Source of the DNA: an uncultured Desulfobulbaceae bacterium
GTDB lineage: Bacteria; Desulfobacterota; Desulfobulbia; Desulfobulbales; Desulfocapsaceae
DNA: 38,720 nucleotides
NCBI GenBank assembly: GCA_937910875.1
Contig: CALENA010000145.1
Location: 1-38,720, forward strand
Direction: 5' to 3'
Under the pieces are notes generated by a model, which was given only the letters and a program-made list of their open reading frames with translations, had not been told where the DNA came from and searched no databases. Below are positions 18,635-26,349 of the stretch, in pieces. Made by a program: the position numbers and the translations under genes. Positions within the stretch are counted from its first letter, which is position 1. Each line of letters starts with the position of its first letter.

Positions 18635-19821
18635 ACGGTGATCAGTTCCCCCAGGCGATATCGGCAGCGCCTGGCCGGGATGACCAGATAACAGGAGGGC
18701 GATTCCAGAGACCTGGCCGAACGGACCACGCACTCTCCCCGATCCAACTCAAGGACAGCGCCCCGCAGACGACAGACTCCGCGTGATCGCAGCTGCAACG
18801 CCTCGCCAAGACGCACCCGCAGGCTCCGAGGCCCACTGGCATGAACACCCTGCAGGACTTGCAGGGCCGGGGCCACCAGTTCATTGAGCAACATCCGCAC
18901 GGCCGGAGGCGGCCCGGGCAGACCAAAGAACAGGGTCTTCCCCAGCACTCCGAAAAGCGTAGCCCGGCCGGGGCGCACATTCAAGGCCCGATAGATCACA
19001 CGGCCGCCGGCCCGGACAAAGGCCTCTTCCACCAGGTCATACTTACCCGGACCCATGCCGCCGGTACTGATCACCAGATCGGCACCACTGGCCATCACCT
19101 CGGTCAACCGCTCCTGCACCAGTTCTACCCGATCTGAAACCAGACCATGATCCGTGACCTGGCAGCCGACCCGGGAGGCAAGATCACGGAGAAAATAGCC
19201 ATTGCCTGAAATTTTCTGTCCGGGCGCCACACAGCTTCCCGGCAGGTTGAGCTCACTGCCGGTACAGAAGAAACCCACCCGCGGCCGACCATGCACCACA
19301 ACGTCCACATGCCCGCTCCCGGCAAGCAGGACCAGATCCCCAGGCCGCAAGGGACGACCCGCCGGGGCCACCACCCGGCCCCGCTGCAATTGCCGGCCCT
19401 TGCGGGCAATATACTGACTGGCCGCACTCCGGTCCGCCTCCGAAACCAGAAGCCGACCATCCCGCAGCCGACAGACCTCATCTGGAATGACCCGCTGAGA
19501 CCGGGCCGGGACCAGGCCGCCGGTCATGATCCGGCAGGCCGTCCCCGGGGCCAGACGACTCGCGCCCACATCACCGGCCGCGATTTCCCCAACTAGTTCA
19601 TAGCTCCAGCCCCGGGTCTCCTGCCGGCCACCTGACCCGACCACATACCCGTCGCGGAGTGACTGATCAAAGCCCGGCAGAGGCAACAGGGCCCTGATCG
19701 ACTGCACCGGGACCCGTCCCACCCCCTCTTCCAGAGACACGGCCTCAGGAGACAGGGGCTCGATCCGCTCAGCAATCAGACACCTGGCTGTCTCCAAATC
19801 TGGAATCACCTGCTCCGTCAT
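18595..19821 (-). CDS. moeA: MoeA-like molybdopterin molybdenumtransferase
   Basis: A 408-residue MoeA-family protein, which in the canonical form inserts molybdate into adenylylated molybdopterin. The domain order is intact: the N-terminal region with LPLPGFDQSLRDGYVV, then GTACRIMTGGLVP, the MoCF-like domain with FFCTGSEL and ISTGGMGPGKYDLVEEAF, and FFGLPGPPPAVRMLLNELV, and the beta-barrel tail. The usual SGGVSVGxxD reads STGGMGPGKYD and the usual LPGNPVSA reads LPGPPPAV, so it is a divergent paralogue and may not be the housekeeping enzyme. GGGGCGG precedes the ATG at 19821. Confidence 0.82.
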   Translation of the reverse strand: MTEQVIPDLETARCLIAERIEPLSPEAVSLEEGVGRVPVQSIRALLPLPGFDQSLRDGYVVGSGGRQETRGWSYELVGEIAAGDVGASRLAPGTACRIMTGGLVPARSQRVIPDEVCRLRDGRLLVSEADRSAASQYIARKGRQLQRGRVVAPAGRPLRPGDLVLLAGSGHVDVVVHGRPRVGFFCTGSELNLPGSCVAPGQKISGNGYFLRDLASRVGCQVTDHGLVSDRVELVQERLTEVMASGADLVISTGGMGPGKYDLVEEAFVRAGGRVIYRALNVRPGRATLFGVLGKTLFFGLPGPPPAVRMLLNELVAPALQVLQGVHASGPRSLRVRLGEALQLRSRGVCRLRGAVLELDRGECVVRSARSLESPSCYLVIPARRCRYRLGELITVHLPVSLFSDSVF

Positions 19822-19851
19822 TTTCCGCCCCTTGCGTATCGTTTAAAAAGC

Positions 19852-19895
19852 AAAAAAAAATCGTCCCCATGCCGCCCAGGGCACAAGAACGATTT
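19852..19895 (-). terminator. Rho-independent terminator after metV
   Basis: Read on the minus strand, ATCGTTCTTGTGCC and GGCATGGGGACGAT form a 14-pair stem (including G-U pairs) around CTGGGC, followed directly by a run of nine or more T. It ends the iron-sulfur redox cluster upstream of the moeA-like gene. Confidence 0.8.
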
Positions 19896-19944
19896 AGAAT
19901 CCAGTACAGGCAGTAACCAACCCGAACCGATCATTGATCTCCAA

Positions 19945-20613
19945 TCAGACGGTCAGATCCTTGCGCACGGTCTTGCGGGGTCCGCCGTGTCCAGCCGTGG
20001 ACCAGTCACGGATCGGAGCAATGACCTCCATCTGCGCCGACCGACCAAAGGCACCCAGGCGGTCATGAATGGACTGCCAGATACACTCGACGTCCCTGTT
20101 GATTTCACACCGTCCTTCCACAGAACCACCACAGGGGCCGTTCATCAGGCTCTTGGCACAACGGGCCACGGGACAGAGACCACCGGTGAGATGAAGAACA
20201 CAATCCCCACAGCCGGCACATTGCTCCATCCACACACCCTGTTCGGTCGAACCGCCAAAGAAGGTGGTATTCAGGGCCGGATAGACCATGTCTTTCTGGC
20301 GCAGGTTGGCAATAAAATTAACTCCCACACCACAGGCCGTGGAGAGAATGGCATCGTACTGACCCTGCCACTGATCAATGGAGTCAATATACTCCCTGTC
20401 ACACTGACGGACCAGGCTGCCCTCGATCACTTCAACCTCCCGCCCCTCTTTTTTCAGACCAAGACGGACCAGGGAGGCCAAAATGGCAGCCTCACGCTCG
20501 CCACCGGCCGAACAGACGGTGACACAACCGCGACAGGCCAGCACCAGAACCTTCTTGCAATCTTTTACCATTTCGATGATCTCGGCCATCGGTTTTCGTT
20601 CTGCAACGATCAT
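19945..20613 (-). CDS. metV: MetV-like methylene-tetrahydrofolate reductase C-terminal domain protein
   Basis: A 222-residue cysteine-rich protein of the MetV type, the small partner of MetF in acetogens and some sulfate reducers. Cysteines appear as CRGCVTVC near residue 30, a central ACGVGV, and a dense C-terminal set CAGCGDCVLH, GGLCPVARCAKSLMNGPCGG and GRCEINRDVEC, suited to iron-sulfur or zinc binding. AAGGAG lies nine bases before ATG 20613. Upstream in the same direction are MvhD-like and HdrC-like genes, the usual company of MetV in electron-bifurcating reductase complexes. No metF gene is adjacent in this window. Confidence 0.82.
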   Translation of the reverse strand: MIVAERKPMAEIIEMVKDCKKVLVLACRGCVTVCSAGGEREAAILASLVRLGLKKEGREVEVIEGSLVRQCDREYIDSIDQWQGQYDAILSTACGVGVNFIANLRQKDMVYPALNTTFFGGSTEQGVWMEQCAGCGDCVLHLTGGLCPVARCAKSLMNGPCGGSVEGRCEINRDVECIWQSIHDRLGAFGRSAQMEVIAPIRDWSTAGHGGPRKTVRKDLTV

Positions 20614-20662
20614 GCTCTTATTCTCCTTAGCAATTCAAGGTGGCTTCGCCAAAGTCTCTTTA

Positions 20663-20842
20663 GGGCCTGTAAGAAAATAACTTGGCTGATATTACGCTTA
20701 GATTTGGGCCAGGTTTGGATGCGGCGATTGAATAAAACCGCAGACGTAGCAGGGCTACGTTGAGGATTTTGTGATTGAGCCGCATTCAAAGATGACCCGA
20801 AGATAAGATGGAAGATTGGTCGGGTTATTTATTTACAGGCCC
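20663..20842. mobile_element. 180-bp palindromic MITE-like element
   Basis: The stretch between the MvhD-like and metV genes is one long imperfect palindrome. It starts GGGCCTGTAA and ends TTACAGGCCC, and the two arms stay alignable for about 90 bp each, with ATGCGGC/GCCGCAT and a centre pairing CGTAGCAGGGCTACG with its reverse. The perfect 10-bp terminal repeats are flanked on both sides by TTA (20660-20662 and 20843-20845), which could be a 3-bp target duplication. There is no coding capacity. This suits a non-autonomous transposon derivative; the parent element is not in the window. Confidence 0.7.
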
Positions 20843-20857
20843 TTATCCGGCCCACGG

Positions 20858-21274
20858 TCAAATTTTGTGAAAGGGGCTTGGACCGAGATCCCGAATCTTC
20901 TGGTCCATCTCAACTCCGGCGGCAATAAACTGAGGCTGAAGCCCGCGCGGGAGGTGATACATGGCGATGCGTTCGCTTTCCACATCCAGTTCGGCCAGGG
21001 CCTTCTGGACCGCGCCAACCCTGCGCGCCGCACGAACACTGCCCTTGACATTATGGCAGCCATCCACCGGACAACCGACCACATAGACTCCGTCGGCCCC
21101 GTCTTCAAAGGCCTTGAGCAGACTGGTCACCTGAACCTTGCCGGTACAGGGGACTCGGACCATGCTGATGGAGGCCGGAAAACCAAGCTGCTGCAGTTCA
21201 TGACCGCCTTCAGCGCAACTCTGCTGCGAGGTATAGTGGCAGCTGAACAGGGTAATCTTGGGGTCGAAACTCAT
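20858..21274 (-). CDS. MvhD/FlpD-like hydrogenase iron-sulfur subunit
   Basis: A 138-residue protein of the MvhD/FlpD family, a small [2Fe-2S] subunit that passes electrons between a dehydrogenase and heterodisulfide reductase-like HdrA. The cysteine pattern FSCHYTSQQSC, VPCTGKV and GCPVDGCHNVKG follows the family. ATG 21274 has GAGGG eight bases upstream; a longer frame to 21307 lacks support. It stands between an HdrC-like ferredoxin gene and metV. The HdrA that MvhD normally binds is not encoded nearby, so its partner must lie elsewhere. Confidence 0.85.
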   Translation of the reverse strand: MSFDPKITLFSCHYTSQQSCAEGGHELQQLGFPASISMVRVPCTGKVQVTSLLKAFEDGADGVYVVGCPVDGCHNVKGSVRAARRVGAVQKALAELDVESERIAMYHLPRGLQPQFIAAGVEMDQKIRDLGPSPFHKI

Positions 21275-21352
21275 GGCGTTATCCCTCAAATCTGATGGCA
21301 TCATCATTCCGACAGAGCCATCCTGGTAATTGTTACAAGTTCATCAATTATT

Positions 21353-21372
21353 GTCAGCTTCTCAAAGCTGAC
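21353..21372. repeat. perfect hairpin between hdrC-like and mvhD-like genes
   Basis: GTCAGCTT and AAGCTGAC (8 bp each) enclose the tetraloop CTCA in the 168-bp gap inside the cluster. The minus-strand continuation is AATAATTG, not a T-run, so an RNA-processing or attenuation structure is as likely as a terminator. Confidence 0.4.
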
Positions 21373-21442
21373 ACACAAAACATTCTCTTACCCAGTGGTC
21401 CGTCTGCTCACATACGGCTGGAAAGAGGGGCTAACATCTCTC

Positions 21443-22003
21443 TCAGGCGCCGCAGGCGGCCAGAAGTCGCTCGTCTTCAGACTCGTTGAGAGTGATGGCC
21501 TGGGCCGGACATTCCTCCACACAGATCCCGCAGGCCCGACAGGCCTCGACATCAATGACGGCGACCCCGGACTGATCGATCTTGGGAATCTCCCAGGGAC
21601 AGACACGGACACAGGTGAGACAGGCCACACACTCATCACGCCTGACCTGAGCGGCCTTGCCCTTCTCAACCAGGTCCTGGGCACTGACATAGCCCTCTTT
21701 CAAGGCCAGTTTGGCCAGGGCTCCCATGATATCAGCAAAACGGACATCCTGGGGACAGACAAAGACACAGGAGCGACAGCCGGAACAGTACCAGAGCAGA
21801 TCAGAACTCAGCAATCGCTCTTTCATGCCCATCCGGATCATATGGATAATCCGCCGCGGATCAAACTCAGGAATGGCCTGGCTGACCGGACAGACGCCGC
21901 TGCACGCTCCACAGGCAAAACAGCTATTCAGGTGCTCTCCACCGGGAACAGCTATCACTTCACTGTTGAAGGAGGGATTCAGTTCTTGTTGTGACTTGGC
22001 CAT
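21443..22003 (-). CDS. HdrC-like iron-sulfur protein with four [4Fe-4S] motifs
   Basis: A 186-residue protein with four cluster-binding motifs. The first pair, CFACGACSGVCP and CSGCRSCVFVCP, resembles the HdrC subunit of heterodisulfide reductase. The second pair, CVACLTCVRVCPWEIP and CRACGICVEECPAQAI, is an ordinary 2x[4Fe-4S] ferredoxin domain like that found in HdrA. No membrane segment is seen. ATG 22003 follows GGAG at good spacing. As first gene of the MvhD-MetV set it would carry electrons between MvhD and a catalytic subunit. The CCG-type HdrB and the flavoprotein HdrA are absent from the window. Confidence 0.82.
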   Translation of the reverse strand: MAKSQQELNPSFNSEVIAVPGGEHLNSCFACGACSGVCPVSQAIPEFDPRRIIHMIRMGMKERLLSSDLLWYCSGCRSCVFVCPQDVRFADIMGALAKLALKEGYVSAQDLVEKGKAAQVRRDECVACLTCVRVCPWEIPKIDQSGVAVIDVEACRACGICVEECPAQAITLNESEDERLLAACGA

Positions 22004-22197
22004 ATAGCAACTCCGAACCATTTTTACATTGAGGCAGCAATCGATGAAATTTCGATTCCACGTTCATTGATACTAATCATAAATGAAATTTATGATGTAC
22101 TGTAATCAGGTGCTTTTGTCAACACAGGAAAGCAGGATCGCATCCGGGCAACACCCACGACATCCGGCAGATCGTCATTTTTTTTACCTGTTTTTTC

Positions 22198-22227
22198 TTG
22201 ACTTTAAACCCGCAGCAAAAGTATTGA
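22198..22227 (+). promoter_or_regulatory. tentative hpt promoter in AT-rich divergent region
   Basis: TTGACT at 22198-22203 is a good -35; a TATTGA-type -10 lies 18 bp downstream and is weak. It sits in the 276-bp AT-rich gap between the divergent hdrC-like and hpt genes, which holds no gene. Confidence 0.3.
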
Positions 22228-22279
22228 TAAAAAGCTGCATTGAACAATTTCACACCAATCCTCTCCCTGGGGCAGCGTC

Positions 22280-22810
22280 ATGAAGCAGGAACAACTCGAA
22301 CTCATCATCAGCCCTGAGACCCTTGCCCAGCGGGTCAGCGCGCTGGGCAAAGCCATCAGCCAGGACTCACAGGAGCGGCAATTGCTGGTCATCGGTGTAC
22401 TCAAGGGGGCCTTTGTCTTTATGGCCGACCTGGTCAGAAGCATCGACCTGGACCTCCAGCTTGATTTCATCCGAGTCTCTTCCTATGGCAACTCGACCAA
22501 CTCCTCCGGGACCATCGAACTGGTCAGCGAACCATCAGCCCCCATTGCCGGCCGCCATATCCTCCTGGTCGAAGATATCGTTGACAGCGGCCTGACCCTG
22601 CACTGGCTTCGGCGCCATTTTCTCAATCTGGGGGCCGCCTCGGTCCAGATCTGTTGCCTGATTGACAAGAGCGAGCGGCGGGAACAGGACGTCCAGATCG
22701 ACTATGCGGGCTTTGCAATCAATCACGGATTCCTGGTCGGCTACGGTCTGGACTGTGACGAACGCTACCGGAATCTCACAGGTATATATCACCTCAATGC
22801 AAGCGACTGA
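22280..22810 (+). CDS. hpt: hypoxanthine phosphoribosyltransferase
   Basis: A 176-residue purine salvage enzyme that joins hypoxanthine or guanine to PRPP. LVIGVLKGAFVFMADLVR is the N-terminal loop, RVSSYGNSTNSSG the flexible active-site loop, ILLVEDIVDSGLTL the PRPP-binding motif, and VGYGLDCDERYRNLTGIY the C-terminal purine-binding and closing segment. Length is normal for the family. It starts a plus-strand pair with elbB, 49 bp apart. Confidence 0.94.
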   Translation: MKQEQLELIISPETLAQRVSALGKAISQDSQERQLLVIGVLKGAFVFMADLVRSIDLDLQLDFIRVSSYGNSTNSSGTIELVSEPSAPIAGRHILLVEDIVDSGLTLHWLRRHFLNLGAASVQICCLIDKSERREQDVQIDYAGFAINHGFLVGYGLDCDERYRNLTGIYHLNASD

Positions 22811-22859
22811 CCAGCAGGACTGGACCAGAATGGCCAACCACACACAGAGGACTGTCAAC

Positions 22860-23519
22860 ATGAACCGAAAGTCAATCGCTGTCATCCTCTCCGGTTGCGG
22901 AAACCGTGACGGAGCCGAGATTCACGAATCGACCCTGACCCTGTGGGCCATCCACCGACATGGGGCAGAGTATCAGTGCTACGCCCCTGACATTGCCCAG
23001 CATCATGTCATCAACCATCTAACCGGTATGGAAATGAACGAGAGCCGCAACGTTCTGGTGGAATCGGCCCGCATTGCCCGCGGCCAGATCAGGGATCTGG
23101 CCACCTTCCAGGCCGAGGCACACGATGGTCTGGTCATTCCGGGTGGTTCAGGTGCAGCAAAAAACCTTTCCAGCTTCGCCTTTGACGGCCCGGACTGCCA
23201 GATCCACCCGGACGTGAAACGGGCGGTGCAGAGCATGGCTCAGGCCGGCAAACCCATCGGCGCCCTGTGTATCGCTCCGACCCTCCTGGCCCGCATCCTG
23301 CCTGGAATCACTATCACCACGGGCCAGGACCCGGCCACTGCCGAGGCAATCACTGCCATGGGTAGCCAGCACCAGCCCACCCTGCACGGTGAGATCATCA
23401 TCGATCATGTCCACAAAATCGTCACCACCCCCTGTTACATGCTCGACTCCAGGGTCGACCAGATCGGAGACGGCGCCGATCACCTGATTGCGGCCCTGCT
23501 GGAGCTGATGGCCGTGTAA
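22860..23519 (+). CDS. elbB: ElbB-family DJ-1/PfpI-like glyoxalase
   Basis: A 219-residue protein of the DJ-1/PfpI superfamily in the ElbB branch. KSIAVILSGCGNRDGAEIHEST opens it, DGLVIPGGSGAAKNLSSFAFDG is the glutamate/oxyanion region, and GALCIAPTLLARIL carries the nucleophilic cysteine; TPCYMLDS near the C-terminus is also typical. Escherichia coli ElbB has weak glyoxalase activity and was linked to isoprenoid synthesis; the true role is uncertain. ATG 22860 has AGAGGA eight bases upstream; 22830 is a weaker alternative start. Confidence 0.9.
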   Translation: MNRKSIAVILSGCGNRDGAEIHESTLTLWAIHRHGAEYQCYAPDIAQHHVINHLTGMEMNESRNVLVESARIARGQIRDLATFQAEAHDGLVIPGGSGAAKNLSSFAFDGPDCQIHPDVKRAVQSMAQAGKPIGALCIAPTLLARILPGITITTGQDPATAEAITAMGSQHQPTLHGEIIIDHVHKIVTTPCYMLDSRVDQIGDGADHLIAALLELMAV

Positions 23520-23681
23520 CAAATCGACCCGTTCGACCAGATAATGTTCCGCCCCCCCGCAAAAACGTTTATCCAAAAGTTCATCAGAGCCCATGACTGC
23601 CCATGCCAAAGGAACGAACTTCATGGGTGACTGTGACTGCTGGTTGCTTGTGGCTGGCCATTTAAGCCCAGCCATGCTGAT

Positions 23682-25076
23682 TTATTTGCCGAGGCAGAAC
23701 TGTTCAAAAATTACATCCAGCACGTCTTCGGTGGTGGTGACGCCCACGATCTCATCCAATTGCCCCAGACATTCCTGGAGATCAATGGCCAGCAGATCGC
23801 TGGTCTGTTGATCAGCCAGCCCCTGCAGGGCCAATTCGGCCGCGGCCCTTGCCCGGACCAGGGCCTGACGATGGCGCAGGTTCGGGGCACAGGCCTCTTC
23901 CTGCCACTGCTCCCGGCCACCGGTCACCGCCGCAAAGACCGCATCCTTCAACTCCTCGATGCCCTGCTGCCCCCGGGCGGAAATCCGCACCAAAACTTGC
24001 CCCTCGCCGACCATCTTCTGCACGTCTGATCTGACGCCATCGGCCAGATCCAGCTTGTTGGCCACCAGAATCAGGGGCTTGTGGCGAACCGCCGCGTACA
24101 AGTCCCGATCGGCCACAGTCAGTTCGCGACTCAGATCAACCATAAAGAGCACCAGATCTGCCCGGGCCATCTGTTCTCTGGCCCGCCGAATCCCCATCTC
24201 TTCAACCTCTTCCGCCCCATCACGAATCCCGGCCGTATCCACCAGCCGCACAGGGACGCCACGAATATCCACATACTCCTCAATGGTATCCCGAGTGGTT
24301 CCGGGAATAGCCGTGACCAGCGCTCTTTCCTCCTGGAGCAGGGTATTGAGCAGGCTGGACTTGCCGACATTGGGCAGGCCAAGGATAACCACCGAGATCC
24401 CCTCCCGAAAGACCCGTCCCTGATCGGCATGACGCAGCAAAAGGGTCAGAGGCTCCAGGACCTCGCTTTTGAGGCGATGGGCCAGCTGCTCGTGGTTGAC
24501 GATCTCGATATCTTCGTCAGGGAAATCTATGGCCACTTCGACCAGGGCCCGCATCTCAACCAGGCTTTTACGGATACGATCGACCTGATCATAAAGAGAA
24601 CCGGCCAGTTGCTGCACGGCCAGATCCAGCCCCTTGCGGGTCTTGGCCGCCAGGACATCAATCACCGCCTCGGCCCGGGTCAGATCAATGCGGCCGTTCA
24701 AGAAGGCCAGCTTGGTGAATTCTCCGGCCTCGGCCAGTCGGACCCCTTGGGCCAGGACAAGCTCAAGCACAGACTGGAGAACCAGGAAGTTGCCGTGGCA
24801 GTGAACCTCGACCACGTCTTCCCGGGTATAGGTCCGGGGGGCAGCCATGAACACGGCCAGCACCTCATCCATGATCCGCTGGTCGTGCGGATCATGGATG
24901 CATCCGTAGTAGAGACGATGGGATTGATACCTGCAGGAAGGATCGCGGGGGACAAAGACCCGCTTAAGAACGGACAGGGCCCGAGGGCCGCTCATCCGGA
25001 TGATCCCAATGCCGCCCGCCCCGGGCGGGGTCGAGATAGCGGCAATGGTCTCGCTGTGAACGGAGGGGCTGATCAT
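23682..25076 (-). CDS. mnmE: tRNA uridine-5-carboxymethylaminomethyl modification GTPase
   Basis: A 464-residue MnmE (TrmE), which with MnmG modifies the wobble uridine of certain tRNAs. The N-terminal tetrahydrofolate-binding domain includes DTIAAI-like ETIAAISTPPGAGGIGIIRMSG. The GTPase inserted in the helical domain shows G1 GLPNVGKSS, G2 TTRDT, G3 DTAG and G4 NKLD. The C-terminal CLGK carries the invariant cysteine. It closes the rpmH-rnpA-yidD-yidC-jag-mnmE run; its partner mnmG lies on the other side of the rpmH upstream region. Confidence 0.96.
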   Translation of the reverse strand: MISPSVHSETIAAISTPPGAGGIGIIRMSGPRALSVLKRVFVPRDPSCRYQSHRLYYGCIHDPHDQRIMDEVLAVFMAAPRTYTREDVVEVHCHGNFLVLQSVLELVLAQGVRLAEAGEFTKLAFLNGRIDLTRAEAVIDVLAAKTRKGLDLAVQQLAGSLYDQVDRIRKSLVEMRALVEVAIDFPDEDIEIVNHEQLAHRLKSEVLEPLTLLLRHADQGRVFREGISVVILGLPNVGKSSLLNTLLQEERALVTAIPGTTRDTIEEYVDIRGVPVRLVDTAGIRDGAEEVEEMGIRRAREQMARADLVLFMVDLSRELTVADRDLYAAVRHKPLILVANKLDLADGVRSDVQKMVGEGQVLVRISARGQQGIEELKDAVFAAVTGGREQWQEEACAPNLRHRQALVRARAAAELALQGLADQQTSDLLAIDLQECLGQLDEIVGVTTTEDVLDVIFEQFCLGK

Positions 25077-25115
25077 ATTCAGGAACAGATTTTTCCGGCA
25101 GCAGGAGATGAAAAA

Positions 25116-26210
25116 TTATGAATCGCCGTCTCCTGGAGTCGGTTTGCTGGCCTTGCTTTTTCTGGAACGGGATGAGGGACGCCGACGACCGCCGCCGCTC
25201 TTCCCCTTGCCCGGCTTGTAGATAAAGATCTTCTTGAACAGGCCATCCCCGACACTGCGGCTGCGGATCTCCTTGTCCTCCTGGAGGACCAGATGAACCA
25301 TTCGCCGTTCCGAGGGATTCAGGGCCGGGATAACCTGGGTCTTGCCATCAACCTTGACCAACTCGGCCAGTTCCCGGGCCCGATCCTGAAGCTCGTCAAG
25401 CCGCCTTTCACGGAAGCCGGCGACATCCACGGTCAGCCTGAGTCGGCCGGCAACCTTACGCGCAACCATCTTTCGCATCAGATACTGGATGCTGTCCAGG
25501 GTCTTGCCCTCTTCACCGGTGAGGAACTCATCATGTTCACTGGACAAACGACAGCCCACGGCCAGCCCACGACTCTCGATCTCGACTTGCGCCGGGTAGC
25601 CCATCAGGGCCAGGAGTTGCTCGAGCTCACTGCGAATCATCTCCAGATCCGCCGGGGCCAATTCCACCTCAGGAGCAGGCTCACTGGCCACAGGTCCAGC
25701 AGGAGCGGAAACGGCCGCACTCACCGGGGAGTCAGCAACCTGCTGCGCAACAGCCTCTGCTCTCTGGGGCTGAGATTTTTTTGACCTCTTCTGGGGCTGG
25801 GGTGGAGTTGATTCGACAACCGGCACGGCCACCTCCTCCGCAACAATCGGAGCAACAGACGGCTCGGCCAGGTCATTTTCAATGACTCCTGCCTTCTGGA
25901 CGGTTTCTGCCTCATCCTTTCTGGCCTGGGCAGATTCTCTCTTCGGTCGCTTCTTTTTACCGGCAGCAGTCTGTTGGCCAGCCGCCACCTCATCTTGCGC
26001 GGCCTCCGACTCGATCCGCTCACTCAAGGTCTCTGACCGGACCGAGGCCCGAATCTGGGCCTTTTTGCGGATCAGACCGAAAATACCTGTGGAACCGGTC
26101 CCCACGACCTCGATATCCAGATCTTCCTGGGATGCCTTGAAAAAGCTGCAGGCCTGGGCAATAACATCTGCCACGTCTTTGCCAAAAAAGTCTTTTTTCT
26201 TAACTGACAT
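25116..26210 (-). CDS. jag: Jag/KhpB RNA-binding protein
   Basis: A 364-residue Jag (SpoIIIJ-associated, KhpB) protein. The Jag-N domain is at residues of about 1-52 (KKKDFFGKDVADVI and GIFGLIRKKAQIRA). A long linker of about 130 residues rich in A, E, K, P and Q follows, then a KH domain (about 195-275, with GEEGKTLDSIQYLMRKMV) and an R3H domain with LNPSERRMVHLVLQED. The tail is basic and serine-rich, KSGGGRRRPSSRSRKS, which may bind RNA. The linker is longer than in Bacillus Jag. It lies directly after yidC, as is general. Confidence 0.93.
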   Translation of the reverse strand: MSVKKKDFFGKDVADVIAQACSFFKASQEDLDIEVVGTGSTGIFGLIRKKAQIRASVRSETLSERIESEAAQDEVAAGQQTAAGKKKRPKRESAQARKDEAETVQKAGVIENDLAEPSVAPIVAEEVAVPVVESTPPQPQKRSKKSQPQRAEAVAQQVADSPVSAAVSAPAGPVASEPAPEVELAPADLEMIRSELEQLLALMGYPAQVEIESRGLAVGCRLSSEHDEFLTGEEGKTLDSIQYLMRKMVARKVAGRLRLTVDVAGFRERRLDELQDRARELAELVKVDGKTQVIPALNPSERRMVHLVLQEDKEIRSRSVGDGLFKKIFIYKPGKGKSGGGRRRPSSRSRKSKASKPTPGDGDS

Positions 26211-26349
26211 TCATTTTCCTTGATCAGTCATGGCGCCCGATGCCGCTGACAGGAGAAGGTACGCCGAACAGGAGACGGCGGCCAGGGGCGCAAACAGTCT
26301 TTTCCCGACAGACAGCACAGTCTCAATGCCGGGTCTCAAAGCTTCAGGC

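Noticed and set aside
24081-25121. Long open frame antisense to mnmE (and similar ones antisense to yidC at 26650-27723 and metV at 19987-20763)
   Set aside because: They are opposite-strand shadows of well-supported genes in GC-rich DNA, with no recognisable domains.
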